64,000 nucleotides of DNA from Lentzea flava. GTDB lineage: Bacteria > Actinomycetota > Actinomycetes > Mycobacteriales > Pseudonocardiaceae. The translations under genes were made by a program, and so were the position numbers. Positions 24,823 to 33,024 of this stretch are shown here, piece after piece. Below the pieces are notes generated by a model, which saw nothing but the letters and a program-made list of their open reading frames with translations, made no database searches and was not told the DNA's origin. How positions within the stretch are numbered: the stretch's first letter is position 1; each line of letters starts with the position of its first letter. Location: assembly GCF_014648475.1 (NCBI RefSeq), contig NZ_BMRE01000001.1:186001-250000 (forward strand), read 5' to 3'.

Positions 24823-24848
24823 CGCACTCTTGCTCAGCTGTGCTAATT

Positions 24849-24866
24849 TTTGCTCATGCGAGCAAA
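24849..24866. promoter_or_regulatory. TetR operator covering the start codon
   Basis: TTTGCTC-ATGC-GAGCAAA, a perfect 7-bp inverted repeat whose centre contains the ATG of the TetR gene. A further TTGCTC half lies at 24830-24835. TAATTT at 24844-24849 sits 6 bases before the ATG, so the mRNA is probably leaderless and the operator covers the transcription start. Confidence 0.75.
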
Positions 24867-25422
24867 GTCGGTGACGGAGCAGGCCCGCCGGGCGCAGATC
24901 GTGCAGGCCGCGATCGCCACGATCGCCGAGCTGGACTACGCCGAGACGTCGTTCAAGGCGATCGCGGCACGCGCCGGGCTGAGCAGCACCGGGCTGATCT
25001 CCTACCACTTCCGCAACAAGCAGGAGCTGGTGGACGTGGTGTTCGCGGACATCTTGGAGCGATTCCAAGCGTTCGTGATCGAGCGGATGGACCAGCCGAC
25101 CGCGCGCGCCGAGCTGGAGGCGTTCCTGCGGGCGAACATCGCGTTCCTCCGCGAGCACCGCGCCGACATGCTCGCGTTCCTGCGCATCAGGGCGCATGCG
25201 GCGGTGACCGACGGGGGCATCGCCGACTCCGATCACGTGGCGCTCGCCGAACTCCTCCGGCAGGGGCAGGAGGCCGGCGAGTTCCGCGCGTTCGACCCGG
25301 ACGTGATGGCGGTGTTCATCCTCGCGATGCGCAACGGCGTCGTGCTGCGGTCCGGGGCACTCGATCTCGACGTCTGCGAACGGGAGCTGGTCGCGGCCGT
25401 CGAGCTGGCAACAGGGGGTTAG
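24856..25422 (+). CDS. TetR-family regulator
   Basis: 188 residues. The helix-turn-helix is at about 30-55 (TSFKAIAARAGLSSTGLISYHFRNKQELV). The ATG is chosen because it lies inside the operator palindrome and follows a -10-like TAATTT at leaderless spacing. The TTG start of the lipoprotein esterase comes 5 bases after its stop, so it probably controls that gene in an operon. Confidence 0.9.
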   Translation: MRAKSVTEQARRAQIVQAAIATIAELDYAETSFKAIAARAGLSSTGLISYHFRNKQELVDVVFADILERFQAFVIERMDQPTARAELEAFLRANIAFLREHRADMLAFLRIRAHAAVTDGGIADSDHVALAELLRQGQEAGEFRAFDPDVMAVFILAMRNGVVLRSGALDLDVCERELVAAVELATGG

Positions 25423-25427
25423 TCATC

Positions 25428-26912
25428 TTGCGTCGGGGGATCTTGCTGGCCGTCGCGCTCCTGGTGAGCGCGTGCGGGAAGGGGGATGCGGTGCCGTCGA
25501 ACGTCGTGGCGACCGACACCGGGCAGGTCAGGGGTGAGCAGCGCGACGGGCACCTGGTGTTCCAGGGGGTTCCGTACGCGGCCAGGCCCGAGCGGTGGAA
25601 GCCGCCGGTCAGGGCCGCCGCGTGGAGTGGCGTGCGGGACGCGCTCAAGCCGGGGAGCCCGTGTCCGCAGGTCGGATCCAGTTATGCGGCAACGAAGAGC
25701 ACGGACGAGGACTGCCTGTTCGTCAACGTCACCACGCCGTCGGTGACCGGCGCCAAGCCGGTGCTGGTGTGGGTGCACGGCGACGGCGCGGTCGGGGCAG
25801 GGCACTACTTCAACGCCGAACGTCTTGCGCGGCAAGGGGATGTCGTCGTGGTGACGTTCAACTACCGGATGGGCGTGTTCGGCGGGTTCGGGCTGCCGGG
25901 ACTCGAGCACTCCGGCGAGTTCGGTCTGCTCGACCAGCGGGCCGCGCTGGAATGGGTGCAGCGCAACATCGCCGCGTTCGGCGGAGATCCGGGCAACGTG
26001 ACGCTGTTCGGGGTGTCGTTCGGCGCGACGGCCGTCAGCGCGCACCTCATCGGGCGGCAGCCGTTGTTCCACAAGGCGATCATGCACAGCGCGTTCACGC
26101 TGGTGGACGTGCCGAAGGGCGCCTGGTACCCGGACCTGGACGCGTTGCCGTCGCTGGCGTGGCGGCCAGTCGCCGAGATCCAGGAGATCGGCACGATGAT
26201 CACGCGGGAGCTTGGGTGCGCCGACGTCGAGTGCCTGCGGCAGCTGCCGGTGGAGAAGCTGCTCGAGTACCCGCAGATCATGAACATCTTCCAGCCGATC
26301 GGGTACGGCGGCGCGCTGCTCCCCCGGCTGCCCGCGGAGTCGCTGGAGGCGGGCGAGTTCGCGGACGTGCCGATCCTCGCCGGGACCACGCGGGACGAGC
26401 ACAACAGCTTCGTCGGGCTGTTCCGGCAGGACCCGATGTCGGCTGAGGACTACTCGCGGCTGGTGCGCGAGGCGTTCCCCGATCGCGCCGCCGAGATCGA
26501 GCGCGAGTACCCGGTCAGCGCTTATGCGTCACCGAAGCAGGCGTGGGCCGCGGTGCTGACGGACCGCATGTGGGCGCGGGCGACATTCCGGCAGAACACG
26601 TTGTACGCGCGCAAGGCGCCGGTGTACGCGTTCGAGTTCGCGGACCGCAACGCCGCGACGAACCCGGAGTTCCCGGCGGAGCTGCACGGCGCGAACCACT
26701 CGTCCGACATCGACTACCTGTTCCCGGACGGCGACTTCGGCTCCGACCGCGGGCTGTCCGACCACATGATCAAGGCGTGGACGGACTTCGCCCGCACCGG
26801 AACGCCGGGGTGGCCTCGGTTCTCCGAGGGGCAGTACGTGCAGTCACTGGCTCTGGGCGCGATCGGGCGCGCCGACTACGCGGCCGAGCACAAGCTGGCG
26901 TTCTGGGGCTAG
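25428..26912 (+). CDS. lipoprotein carboxylesterase (type B)
   Basis: 494 residues from a TTG start (AGGGGG 9 bases upstream). The signal ends in the lipobox LVSAC, so it should be lipid-anchored outside the membrane. Family motifs are GVPYAARPERWKPP, EDCLFVNV, VWVHGDGAVG, FNYRMGVFGGFG and LDQRAALEWVQRNIAAFGGDPGNVTLFG. The nucleophile elbow reads GVSFGA instead of the usual GESAG. HGANHSSDIDYLF supplies the catalytic His region. Substrates are likely small esters. An in-frame ATG is absent near the signal, which fixes the TTG. Confidence 0.85.
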   Translation: MRRGILLAVALLVSACGKGDAVPSNVVATDTGQVRGEQRDGHLVFQGVPYAARPERWKPPVRAAAWSGVRDALKPGSPCPQVGSSYAATKSTDEDCLFVNVTTPSVTGAKPVLVWVHGDGAVGAGHYFNAERLARQGDVVVVTFNYRMGVFGGFGLPGLEHSGEFGLLDQRAALEWVQRNIAAFGGDPGNVTLFGVSFGATAVSAHLIGRQPLFHKAIMHSAFTLVDVPKGAWYPDLDALPSLAWRPVAEIQEIGTMITRELGCADVECLRQLPVEKLLEYPQIMNIFQPIGYGGALLPRLPAESLEAGEFADVPILAGTTRDEHNSFVGLFRQDPMSAEDYSRLVREAFPDRAAEIEREYPVSAYASPKQAWAAVLTDRMWARATFRQNTLYARKAPVYAFEFADRNAATNPEFPAELHGANHSSDIDYLFPDGDFGSDRGLSDHMIKAWTDFARTGTPGWPRFSEGQYVQSLALGAIGRADYAAEHKLAFWG

Positions 26913-27499
26913 CTGCCACGCCGGGATCCGGTCATCGCTTCGGCGACGCCGCGGACTTCTTCCGCCTGTGCGCGGGTGAGTCGCCGGACGGCCCAGATGA
27001 TCTCGCCGAGACCGGGTACCGCGATGCCCTCCGGGGTGACTCCGGTCAGCGTCCCGAGCACGTCAGCGGGAATGTCCAGCAGTGGCGCCAGGTCGCCGAG
27101 CAGGTCGGGGGTGAGTTCTTTGCGGCCGGTGCCCACCAGGGCGTAGGTGGAGGCCGCCCAGTAGCGCCCGCCTCGCGTGATCTCGAAGACCGCACGGGCG
27201 ACCGCACTCTGGTTCATGTTCCTGTTGGCGAGCAACCGCATGATCTGGGCGCCCGGCCCTTCGCTGCGCAGGTAATGGTCGAAGGACACCGGCATCTGGG
27301 CGGGCTGCGTGCGTTGTTGTCGCGGCAGTGAGTCCGCGAACGCAAGGACTTCTGCCCGCTGTTCGTCCGACAGGGGAAGGACGGCTCGGACGATCTTCGG
27401 TGTCTCGCCGCCGGCGAGGCGGTCCTGCGGCATGAGTTCGGCCGGGACGGGGTGCCCGCCGAGGACCAACCGGTCTGATTCGTGCGGTTTCCGCCCCAT
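26909..27499 (-). CDS. XRE-like DNA-binding protein
   Basis: 196 residues. Residues about 85-180 fit an actinobacterial XRE domain: MNQSAVARAVFEITRGGRYWAASTYALVGTGRKELTPDLLGDLAPLLDIPADVLGTLTG. The first 80 residues are a leader rich in proline and charged residues. The gene overlaps the esterase gene end by 4 bases (shared CTAG). The start ATG is the only one giving this frame a compact protein. Target unknown. Confidence 0.7.
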   Translation of the reverse strand: MGRKPHESDRLVLGGHPVPAELMPQDRLAGGETPKIVRAVLPLSDEQRAEVLAFADSLPRQQRTQPAQMPVSFDHYLRSEGPGAQIMRLLANRNMNQSAVARAVFEITRGGRYWAASTYALVGTGRKELTPDLLGDLAPLLDIPADVLGTLTGVTPEGIAVPGLGEIIWAVRRLTRAQAEEVRGVAEAMTGSRRGS

Positions 27500-27525
27500 C
27501 TGACCAAGCGTAGGCGGCGGATCGC

Positions 27526-27531
27526 TACCCT
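27526..27531 (+). promoter_or_regulatory. -10 box TACCCT
   Basis: Ends 7 bases before the GTG of the small membrane protein at 27539. No ribosome site intervenes. Confidence 0.4.
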
Positions 27532-27538
27532 GGATCAC

Positions 27539-27907
27539 GTGCCCGGCACCCGCAGCTCGCGAACCCGCGCGTACCTCGCGCGGGTCCTCGCCGTGCTGGC
27601 GCTGGTGGCCGGGGTGGCGATGATGCAGGGCACCCCGTGCGAGACGGAGTTCGCCTGGACCGCCCAGTGCCCCACGTCGAGCACCCAGGTGGTCGCGCAC
27701 ACCGATCAGGCCGATGACGCCGGGTTGCTCGAGGGCATCCTCGTCGCCGGTGCGTGCCTGGTGGTGGCGCTCGCGGTGCTGGTCGGGTTCGCCGTGCTGC
27801 GGCGGTCCGGCTCGGTGCCGGTGCGGCTGGTGCCCCTGCCCGTGTGGTCTCGTCCTTCACGTCGGCTGGAAGTGCGGCTGGCGCAGCTCTGCGTGCTGCG
27901 CACCTAG
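27539..27907 (+). CDS. small membrane protein upstream of DsbA/VKOR
   Basis: 122 residues. One hydrophobic helix is near the N-terminus (about 13-29) and another at about 64-88 (LLEGILVAGACLVVALAVLVGFAVL). Two cysteines between the helices (PCETEF, AQCPT) would lie outside the membrane. It reads toward the dsbA/VKOR pair 54 bases on, so a role in the same oxidative-folding unit is possible but unproven. GTG start, probably leaderless. Confidence 0.65.
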   Translation: MPGTRSSRTRAYLARVLAVLALVAGVAMMQGTPCETEFAWTAQCPTSSTQVVAHTDQADDAGLLEGILVAGACLVVALAVLVGFAVLRRSGSVPVRLVPLPVWSRPSRRLEVRLAQLCVLRT

Positions 27908-27961
27908 ACCGGCCTCGGTCTTCGGCCCGTCGTTTCCCGCCTTCGTGGAGGTTTCTTCGTC

Positions 27962-28564
27962 ATGTCCAAGAACGCTCGTCTGTCCCTGGTCATCGTCGCC
28001 GTCGTGGCGGTGGTGATCGCCGGTTTCCTCTTGTTCGGCCGCGACAACAACACGACCGCCGCACCGAAGTCCGGTGACGGCAAGGTGTCCGTCGTCGAGT
28101 ATCTCGACTTTCAGTGCCCGTACTGCCGCGCCGTCTCCTTCGACGTCGAGAAGCTCAAGACCGAGTACGGCGACCGCGTCTCGTTCAGCACCAAGCACTT
28201 CCCCATTCCCGGCCACCGCCACGGCGAGCTCGCCGCCGTCTCCGTCGAGGCGGCCGCCGCGCAGGGCAAGCGGGACGAGATGGCGAAGATCGTGTTCGAG
28301 ACGCAGCCGGAGTGGGGCGAGCAGCAGACGTCGCAGCGGGCGACGTTCGTCGGGTTCGCGCAGCGGCTCGGGCTCGACACGGCGGCGTTCGAGAAGGCGC
28401 TCGACGATTCGGCGGTGCGCGAGCGGGTGCTGGCCGAGCGAGCGGAGGGCAGCAGGCTCGGGGTGAAGGGCACGCCGACGTTCTTCATCAACGGCACCAA
28501 GTTCAGCGGCACGCCCGCCTACGACTCGCTGAAGGCGGCGATCGACCGGGAGCTCGCGCAGTGA
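27962..28564 (+). CDS. membrane-anchored DsbA-like thiol oxidoreductase
   Basis: 200 residues. An N-terminal membrane anchor (about 7-26) precedes a thioredoxin fold with the active site CPYC in FQCPYCRAV and the cis-proline loop KGTPTFFING. It forms disulfides in exported proteins. The downstream VKOR gene, which overlaps by GTGA, would reoxidise it. Together they are the actinobacterial counterpart of DsbA and DsbB. Confidence 0.93.
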   Translation: MSKNARLSLVIVAVVAVVIAGFLLFGRDNNTTAAPKSGDGKVSVVEYLDFQCPYCRAVSFDVEKLKTEYGDRVSFSTKHFPIPGHRHGELAAVSVEAAAAQGKRDEMAKIVFETQPEWGEQQTSQRATFVGFAQRLGLDTAAFEKALDDSAVRERVLAERAEGSRLGVKGTPTFFINGTKFSGTPAYDSLKAAIDRELAQ

Positions 28565-29097
28565 ACCGGATCGTGGCCTGGGTGCTCGCGGTCGGCGGGT
28601 TCGTCGGCCTGGTCGCATCGTTCGTGCTGACGATCGAGAAGATCGCGCTGCTCAAGGACCCGTTCTACGTGCCGACGTGCAGCATCAACCCGGTGCTGAG
28701 CTGCGGCTCGATCATGAAGACTCCGCAGGCGGAGCTGTTCGGGTTTGCGAACCCGTTGCTCGGCATCGCGGGGTTCGCGGTCGTGACGACGCTGGGTGTC
28801 GTGCTGCTCGCGGGTGTGTCGTTGCCGTCGTGGGTGTGGATCGGGTTGCAGGTCGGCGCCACGTTCGGGGTGCTGTTCGTGCACTGGCTGATCTACCAGA
28901 GCCTGTACGAGATCGGGGCGCTGTGCCCGTACTGCATGGTCGTGTGGGCGGTGACGATCCCGATCTTCTGGTACACGACGCTGCGCAACATCCGGCCGTC
29001 GTTCCAGTACCACAGCGTCGTGCTGATCCTGTGGTACCTGGTGATCGGAGCCGGTGTGCTGCAGGCGTTCTGGTTCTACTGGTCGACGCTGGTCTAG
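28561..29097 (+). CDS. vitamin K epoxide reductase family protein (DsbB-like)
   Basis: 178 residues with four to five membrane helices. The cysteine pair in CSINPVLSCGS and the CPYC motif (GALCPYCMVVW) are the VKOR loop and active-site cysteines. It takes electrons from the DsbA-like partner and passes them to quinone. GTG start in a GTGA overlap with that gene. It converges on the CDF fragment with a 4-base overlap. Confidence 0.93.
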   Translation: MNRIVAWVLAVGGFVGLVASFVLTIEKIALLKDPFYVPTCSINPVLSCGSIMKTPQAELFGFANPLLGIAGFAVVTTLGVVLLAGVSLPSWVWIGLQVGATFGVLFVHWLIYQSLYEIGALCPYCMVVWAVTIPIFWYTTLRNIRPSFQYHSVVLILWYLVIGAGVLQAFWFYWSTLV

Positions 29098-29426
29098 CAG
29101 CAGTCGTCGCCGCGCCAGGCCTCCCTGCCCTCCCGGACGGCCACCGCGGCGATCACCAGTGCCGCCAGCGGGTCGGCCCACCACCAGCCGAACAGGCTGT
29201 TGACCCCGAGCCCGGTGAGCAGCACCGCGGACAGGTAGGTGCACAGCAGCGTCTGCTTCGAGTCGGCCACCGCGCTCGCGGATCCGAGCGCACGGCCGGC
29301 TCGGCGCTGGGCGTAGCTGAGTGCCGGCATGACGAGCAGCGAGACGGCGGCCAGCACGATGCCGACCGTCGAGTGATCGGCGCGGTCGAGCCGCACCCGC
29401 CGCACGAGCACCGCCGTGTCAGTCAT
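29094..29426 (-). pseudogene. cation-diffusion-facilitator gene with internal in-frame deletion
   Basis: 110 residues where CDF-like cation transporters of this group have about 200-220. Residues 1-13 (MTDTAVLVRRVRL) look like the ordinary N-terminus. From residue 14 (DRADHSTVGIVLAAVSLLVMP) the sequence matches the second half, including ADSKQTLLCTYLSA and GWWWADPLAAL. The first three or so membrane helices with their metal-binding site are missing, so it should not transport. The reading frame stayed intact. It follows a cmtR-like gene that is also damaged. Confidence 0.75.
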
Positions 29427-29794
29427 CGACGCACTCCGGCTGCGGGTCGACGGCGAGGACGACGTCCGCGAGCTCGCTGACCGCTCGGGTGAGCCGCGGG
29501 TCGGCGAGCTCGTAGCGCACCTGCCGGCCCTGGTAGGTGCGCTACGACGAGGCCGCAGCCGCGCAGGCAGAACAGGTGGTTGGAGACGTTCGACCTGGTC
29601 AGCTCCAGTTTGTCGGCGAGCTGGGCCGGGTAGCCGGGGCCGTCGAGCAACGCCACCAGGATGCGGCAGCGGGTGGGATCGGCCAGTGCCTTGCCCAGCC
29701 TGGCGACCGCGGTCTCGCGGGTCTTACAGCGTTGACTGCAGGCAAGCGCGCAGGTTCTCGATGCCCGTGAAGTGGTGGCCGCGCATACCGGCAC
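29419..29794 (-). pseudogene. CmtR-like cadmium/lead ArsR regulator with frameshift
   Basis: The normal frame RLGKALADPTRCRILVALLDGPGYPAQLADKLELTRSNVSNHLFCLRGCGLVVA is a CmtR-type winged helix with the FCLRGC ligand pair. After VVA (about 29536-29546) the natural continuation (YQGRQVRYELADPRL... ending PECVDD) lies in the neighbouring frame, as if one base had been inserted. The terminal Cys, the third metal ligand of CmtR, is therefore lost from the product. The start is unclear: the first in-frame ATG overlaps the HAD gene by 71 bases. Confidence 0.75.
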
Positions 29795-30266
29795 GCTCGG
29801 AGGCCCGCACGTTCTCCAGCCGGTCGTCCACGAACAGGATGTCGCCGCCTCCGAGCTGCTCCCGGCACCACTCGAACGCGCCGGGCTCCGGCTTCGCGTG
29901 CCCGATCCGGCACGAGAACCCGCGCACCTCGAACAGGTCCAGCCACTCGTACGTGCGCTCGAAGTTCCGCGCGTGGTCCTCGGGAATGTTGGACAGCAAC
30001 GCGATCCGGCGCCCGGCCGCGTGCAGTTCGCCGAGCAGGGCGACCATCTCGTCGTCGACGCGGCTCCAGCTCTGCACGTCCAGCTCGACGAGCGGCGGGT
30101 GGCCGACGAGCGCCCAGTACTCCTCCGCGGTCACATCGCCGCGGTCGTAGGCGGGGCGGTGGGCCCAGTAGGCGCCCCAGAACTCCGGTGAGGTGCTCAT
30201 CGACGCCATGACCTCGGGTGACTGCTCGCGCGCGATCACACCGAACATGTCGAACAACACGATCAT
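29724..30266 (-). CDS. HAD-superfamily hydrolase
   Basis: 180 residues. Motif I is FDMFGVI (nucleophile Asp 6), motif II ALLSNIPE, motif III HAKPEPGAF and motif IV FVDDRLENV, all HAD-IA features. The second acid of motif I (DxD) is replaced by Phe, which usually weakens phosphatase activity. The start overlaps the DeoR stop by ATGA, so it is the second gene of a deoR-HAD operon and may act on a sugar phosphate sensed by the regulator. Confidence 0.85.
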   Translation of the reverse strand: MIVLFDMFGVIAREQSPEVMASMSTSPEFWGAYWAHRPAYDRGDVTAEEYWALVGHPPLVELDVQSWSRVDDEMVALLGELHAAGRRIALLSNIPEDHARNFERTYEWLDLFEVRGFSCRIGHAKPEPGAFEWCREQLGGGDILFVDDRLENVRASERAGMRGHHFTGIENLRACLQSTL

Positions 30267-31000
30267 GCCGTCACCACCGCAACACCGGCCGCCGCAAGGC
30301 CTTCGTCGCCGTCCGCGTCGGTCACCACGGCGTCCAAAGAGGACGCGGGCGCGACGAACGCCAGCGCGGTGCGGGTGAGTTTCGACGCGTCGACGGCGGC
30401 GATCACCCGTCGGGCCGAGGCGATGGCGGCCCGTTTCACCGCGGCGTCCTCCAGGTCGAAAGCGGTGAGTCCCTGCGCGGCGGACAACCCGCAGCAGCCG
30501 ATCACGGCGGTGTCGAAGCGCAGCGCGGAGATCGAGGCCAGCGTCAGCGGCCCGGTCAGGGCGAGCTCACCGGGGCGCGGACGGCCGCCCGGCACGAGCA
30601 GGGTGAGGGAAGCGCTGGACGACAACGCGTTCACGGCGTGCAGCGACAACGGCATGACGGTCAGGCGTCGGTCGTGCAGCAGCCGGGCGACCTCGAGGCA
30701 CGTGGTGCCGCTGTCCAGCACGACCGACTCGCCGTCGGCGATCAGGCCCGCCACTGCGGCGGCGATGCGGCGCTTGGCGTCGATGTTCTCGTCGGAGCGC
30801 AGCGCGAACGGCGGCTCGGAGCCGCGCAGCAGGAGGCTGCGGGCGCCGCCGCGGAAGCGCTCCAGCACGCCCTGGGCCGCGAGAACCTCCAGATCGCGGC
30901 GGATGGTCATCTCCGACGCGCCGGTCAGTGCGGCCAGGTCGGCCACGCCGAGGGAGCCGGCGTCACGGACGGCCTCGGTGATCTGCTTCAAGCGGGACAC
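30263..31000 (-). CDS. DeoR-family regulator
   Basis: 245 residues. Winged helix at the N-terminus (GVADLAALTGASEMTIRRDLEVLAAQGVLERFRGGA). The sugar-phosphate-binding DeoR C-terminal domain follows (VVLDSGTTCLEVARLL, FDTAVIGCCGL, KRAAIASARRVIAAVDASKL). GTG start. It is divergent from an MFS gene with two palindromes between them, and coupled to a HAD gene. It likely represses the transporter until a phosphorylated sugar appears (inference). Confidence 0.92.
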   Translation of the reverse strand: MSRLKQITEAVRDAGSLGVADLAALTGASEMTIRRDLEVLAAQGVLERFRGGARSLLLRGSEPPFALRSDENIDAKRRIAAAVAGLIADGESVVLDSGTTCLEVARLLHDRRLTVMPLSLHAVNALSSSASLTLLVPGGRPRPGELALTGPLTLASISALRFDTAVIGCCGLSAAQGLTAFDLEDAAVKRAAIASARRVIAAVDASKLTRTALAFVAPASSLDAVVTDADGDEGLAAAGVAVVTA

Positions 31001-31010
31001 AATCGCGATT

Positions 31011-31047
31011 GAACACGACTGGTGTTCGAAACTCAATCTTTCGAACA
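31011..31047. promoter_or_regulatory. two overlapping DeoR operators
   Basis: GAACAC-N5-GTGTTC (31011-31027) and TGTTCGAAA-N7-TTTCGAACA (31023-31047, perfect 9-bp arms). They share the TGTTC at 31023-31027 and lie between the divergent DeoR and MFS starts. Confidence 0.75.
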
Positions 31048-31061
31048 AGCGATTCGTTCGT

Positions 31062-31067
31062 TAGCGT
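31062..31067 (+). promoter_or_regulatory. -10 box TAGCGT for the MFS gene
   Basis: Ends 7 bases before the GTG at 31075 and begins 15 bases after the second DeoR palindrome. Confidence 0.5.
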
Positions 31068-31074
31068 GGGGCAA

Positions 31075-32232
31075 GTGAACGCTCTCAAGGCCGCGCGGGT
31101 GGCCACCTTCACGTACTTCGCGCTCAACGGGTTCCTGCTGGGGCTGTGGCTCGTGCACATCCCCACGGTCGAGCAGCGCACGGGCATCGACCACGCCGAA
31201 CTCGGCCGGTTGCTGCTGTTGCTCGGCCTCGGCGCGTTCGTGGGCATGCGGATCGGTGGCAAGGTCACCGACCGCGTGGGCGTGAAGCTGGTCGTGCCGG
31301 TCACGGGAGTCGCGTGCAGCCTGACCGCCTTCCTGCCGGGACTGGCCGTCGACCAGTGGACGCTCGGTGCGGCGCTCCTCGTCTTCGGCATCGGCCAGGG
31401 GCTGATGGACGTCAGCATGAACGCGCACGCCGTGGTGGTGGAAAAGCACTACAAGCGCCCGGTGATGTCGGCGTTCCACGCGACGTGGTCGCTCGGCGGT
31501 GTGGCGGCGGCGTTGACCGGCGCGCGCACGCTCAGCTGGGACCTCTCCCCCGCCACCACGCTCGGTGCGGCAGCGGCGCTCGGCGTCGTCGTCAGTCTCG
31601 TGACCGCGAAGGCGCTGCTCGACGAGAAGGAAGTGCACCACGTCCAGCCGACCGGCAAGCGCAGGGTGCCGCGCCGGATCTGGATCATGGCGGTGCTGGC
31701 CGGGTTCGTGATGCTGAGCGAGGGCTCGGCCAACGACTGGAGCGTGCTGCACCTGCAGGACGTCCTCGGCGCCTCACCGGAGATCGCGGCCCTGGCCTAC
31801 GGCGCGTTCGCGACGACCATGACCACCGGACGGCTGCTCGCGGACCGGATCGCCGCGAAGGTCGGGCCGGTCGCGGTGCTGCGCTGGGGTGCGGCGATCG
31901 GGGCGCTCGGCATCGCGACGGCGGCGCTGTCGCCGTGGATCTGGCTGGCCCTGGCCGGCTGGGCGGTCGCGGGCGCCGGGTTGTCGGGCACGGTGCCGCA
32001 GCTGTTCAGCGCCGCCGGGCACGCCGAAGCGGGCGCGGCCGCGGCGAACGTGTCCCGCGTCGCCGGGCTCGGCTACCTCGGCGTCCTCGCCGGACCCGCG
32101 GTGATCGGCTGGCTGACGCACGTCGTGCCGCTCAACATCGCGTTCCTGCTGCCGGTGGCGATCTGCGTGGTCGCGTCCTTCTCGGCTGGCGTGTTGCGGA
32201 CGGATGCGGACCGGGAGCGCGTGGCGGCGTAA
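31075..32232 (+). CDS. MFS transporter, YbjJ-like
   Basis: 385 residues and about 12 hydrophobic helices. A family motif A-like stretch (GMRIGGKVTDRVGVK) follows helix 2, and FHATWSLGGVAAAL and GRLLADRIAAKVG lie in the two halves. It most resembles the YbjJ-type sugar or small-molecule efflux branch. GTG start, probably leaderless. It is regulated by the divergent DeoR gene. Confidence 0.87.
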   Translation: MNALKAARVATFTYFALNGFLLGLWLVHIPTVEQRTGIDHAELGRLLLLLGLGAFVGMRIGGKVTDRVGVKLVVPVTGVACSLTAFLPGLAVDQWTLGAALLVFGIGQGLMDVSMNAHAVVVEKHYKRPVMSAFHATWSLGGVAAALTGARTLSWDLSPATTLGAAAALGVVVSLVTAKALLDEKEVHHVQPTGKRRVPRRIWIMAVLAGFVMLSEGSANDWSVLHLQDVLGASPEIAALAYGAFATTMTTGRLLADRIAAKVGPVAVLRWGAAIGALGIATAALSPWIWLALAGWAVAGAGLSGTVPQLFSAAGHAEAGAAAANVSRVAGLGYLGVLAGPAVIGWLTHVVPLNIAFLLPVAICVVASFSAGVLRTDADRERVAA

Positions 32233-32243
32233 GACTGTCGGGC

Positions 32244-32915
32244 ATGGATCTCGCTGAGTTGGATCTCACCACCGCACACGTCGCCGACGCCTGCATCCGG
32301 GCGAACATCCCGGTCCGCACGGCCACTCTGGTGCCGGTCATCCCCGGCACCCGGCTGGCAGGCCGCGTCCTGCCCGCCCGCCACGCGGGCAGCGTCGACA
32401 TCTTCCTGGAGGCCATCGACCGCGCCCAGCCCGGCGACGTGCTGGTCGTCGACAACGACGGCCGCACCGACGAGGCGTGCGTCGGCGACCTGATCGTGCT
32501 CGAAGCCCAGGCCGCGGGCCTGGCGGGCGTCGTGATCTGGGGCCTGCACCGCGACACCGCGGACATCCGCGCGATCGGTCTGCCGGTGTTCAGCCTCGGC
32601 GCCAACCCGACCGGCCCGCTCAGCCTGCGCGACCGTGCGCCCGAGGCTCTCTCGACGGCGGAGGTCGGCCCGTGGACCGTCACCTCAGACGACGTGGTGT
32701 TCGGTGACGACGACGGCGTGCTGTTCGTGCCGGGCTCCGAAGTGGACGCGGTTCTGGCCAAGGCCGCGAGCATCCGCGACGTCGAACGAGCGCAGGCCGG
32801 CCGGGTCAGGCAGGGTGAGTCCCTGCGCAGCCAGCTCCAGTTCGCCGACTATCTGGCGAGCGGGCTCACGTTCCGCGAGCATCTGCGCAAGATCGGCGGC
32901 GCCGTGGAGGAGTGA
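32244..32915 (+). CDS. RraA-like protein
   Basis: 223 residues. The N-terminal TTAHVADACI, the GDVLVVDNDGRTDEACVGDL segment and the C-terminal GDDDGVLFVP follow the RraA/HMG-aldolase fold; an aldolase active site would use GDL and D-residues of the VGDL loop. Members act either as RNase E inhibitors or as 4-hydroxy-4-methyl-2-oxoglutarate aldolases. In an actinomycete the aldolase or another catabolic role is more likely. It follows the MFS gene at 12 bases, so the two may be cotranscribed. Confidence 0.85.
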   Translation: MDLAELDLTTAHVADACIRANIPVRTATLVPVIPGTRLAGRVLPARHAGSVDIFLEAIDRAQPGDVLVVDNDGRTDEACVGDLIVLEAQAAGLAGVVIWGLHRDTADIRAIGLPVFSLGANPTGPLSLRDRAPEALSTAEVGPWTVTSDDVVFGDDDGVLFVPGSEVDAVLAKAASIRDVERAQAGRVRQGESLRSQLQFADYLASGLTFREHLRKIGGAVEE

Positions 32916-33024
32916 GGGCCATGATCGCCAGGACTGCTCGGGTATGCGGGCCGGGACCCCGTGTCGAAAAGTGTCCGAGCGCTTCGACGGAAGAGCTGTA
33001 GGCCCCCTGAGAGGAACTTCGGAC

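Noticed and set aside
22267..25236. Open minus-strand frame of 989 codons opposite the DHFR-like, DGPF and ECF42 genes
   Set aside because: It is the antisense shadow of high-GC genes; the product is low-complexity Arg, Val, Gly and Leu with no domain, while the plus-strand genes have clear families, ribosome sites and coupling.
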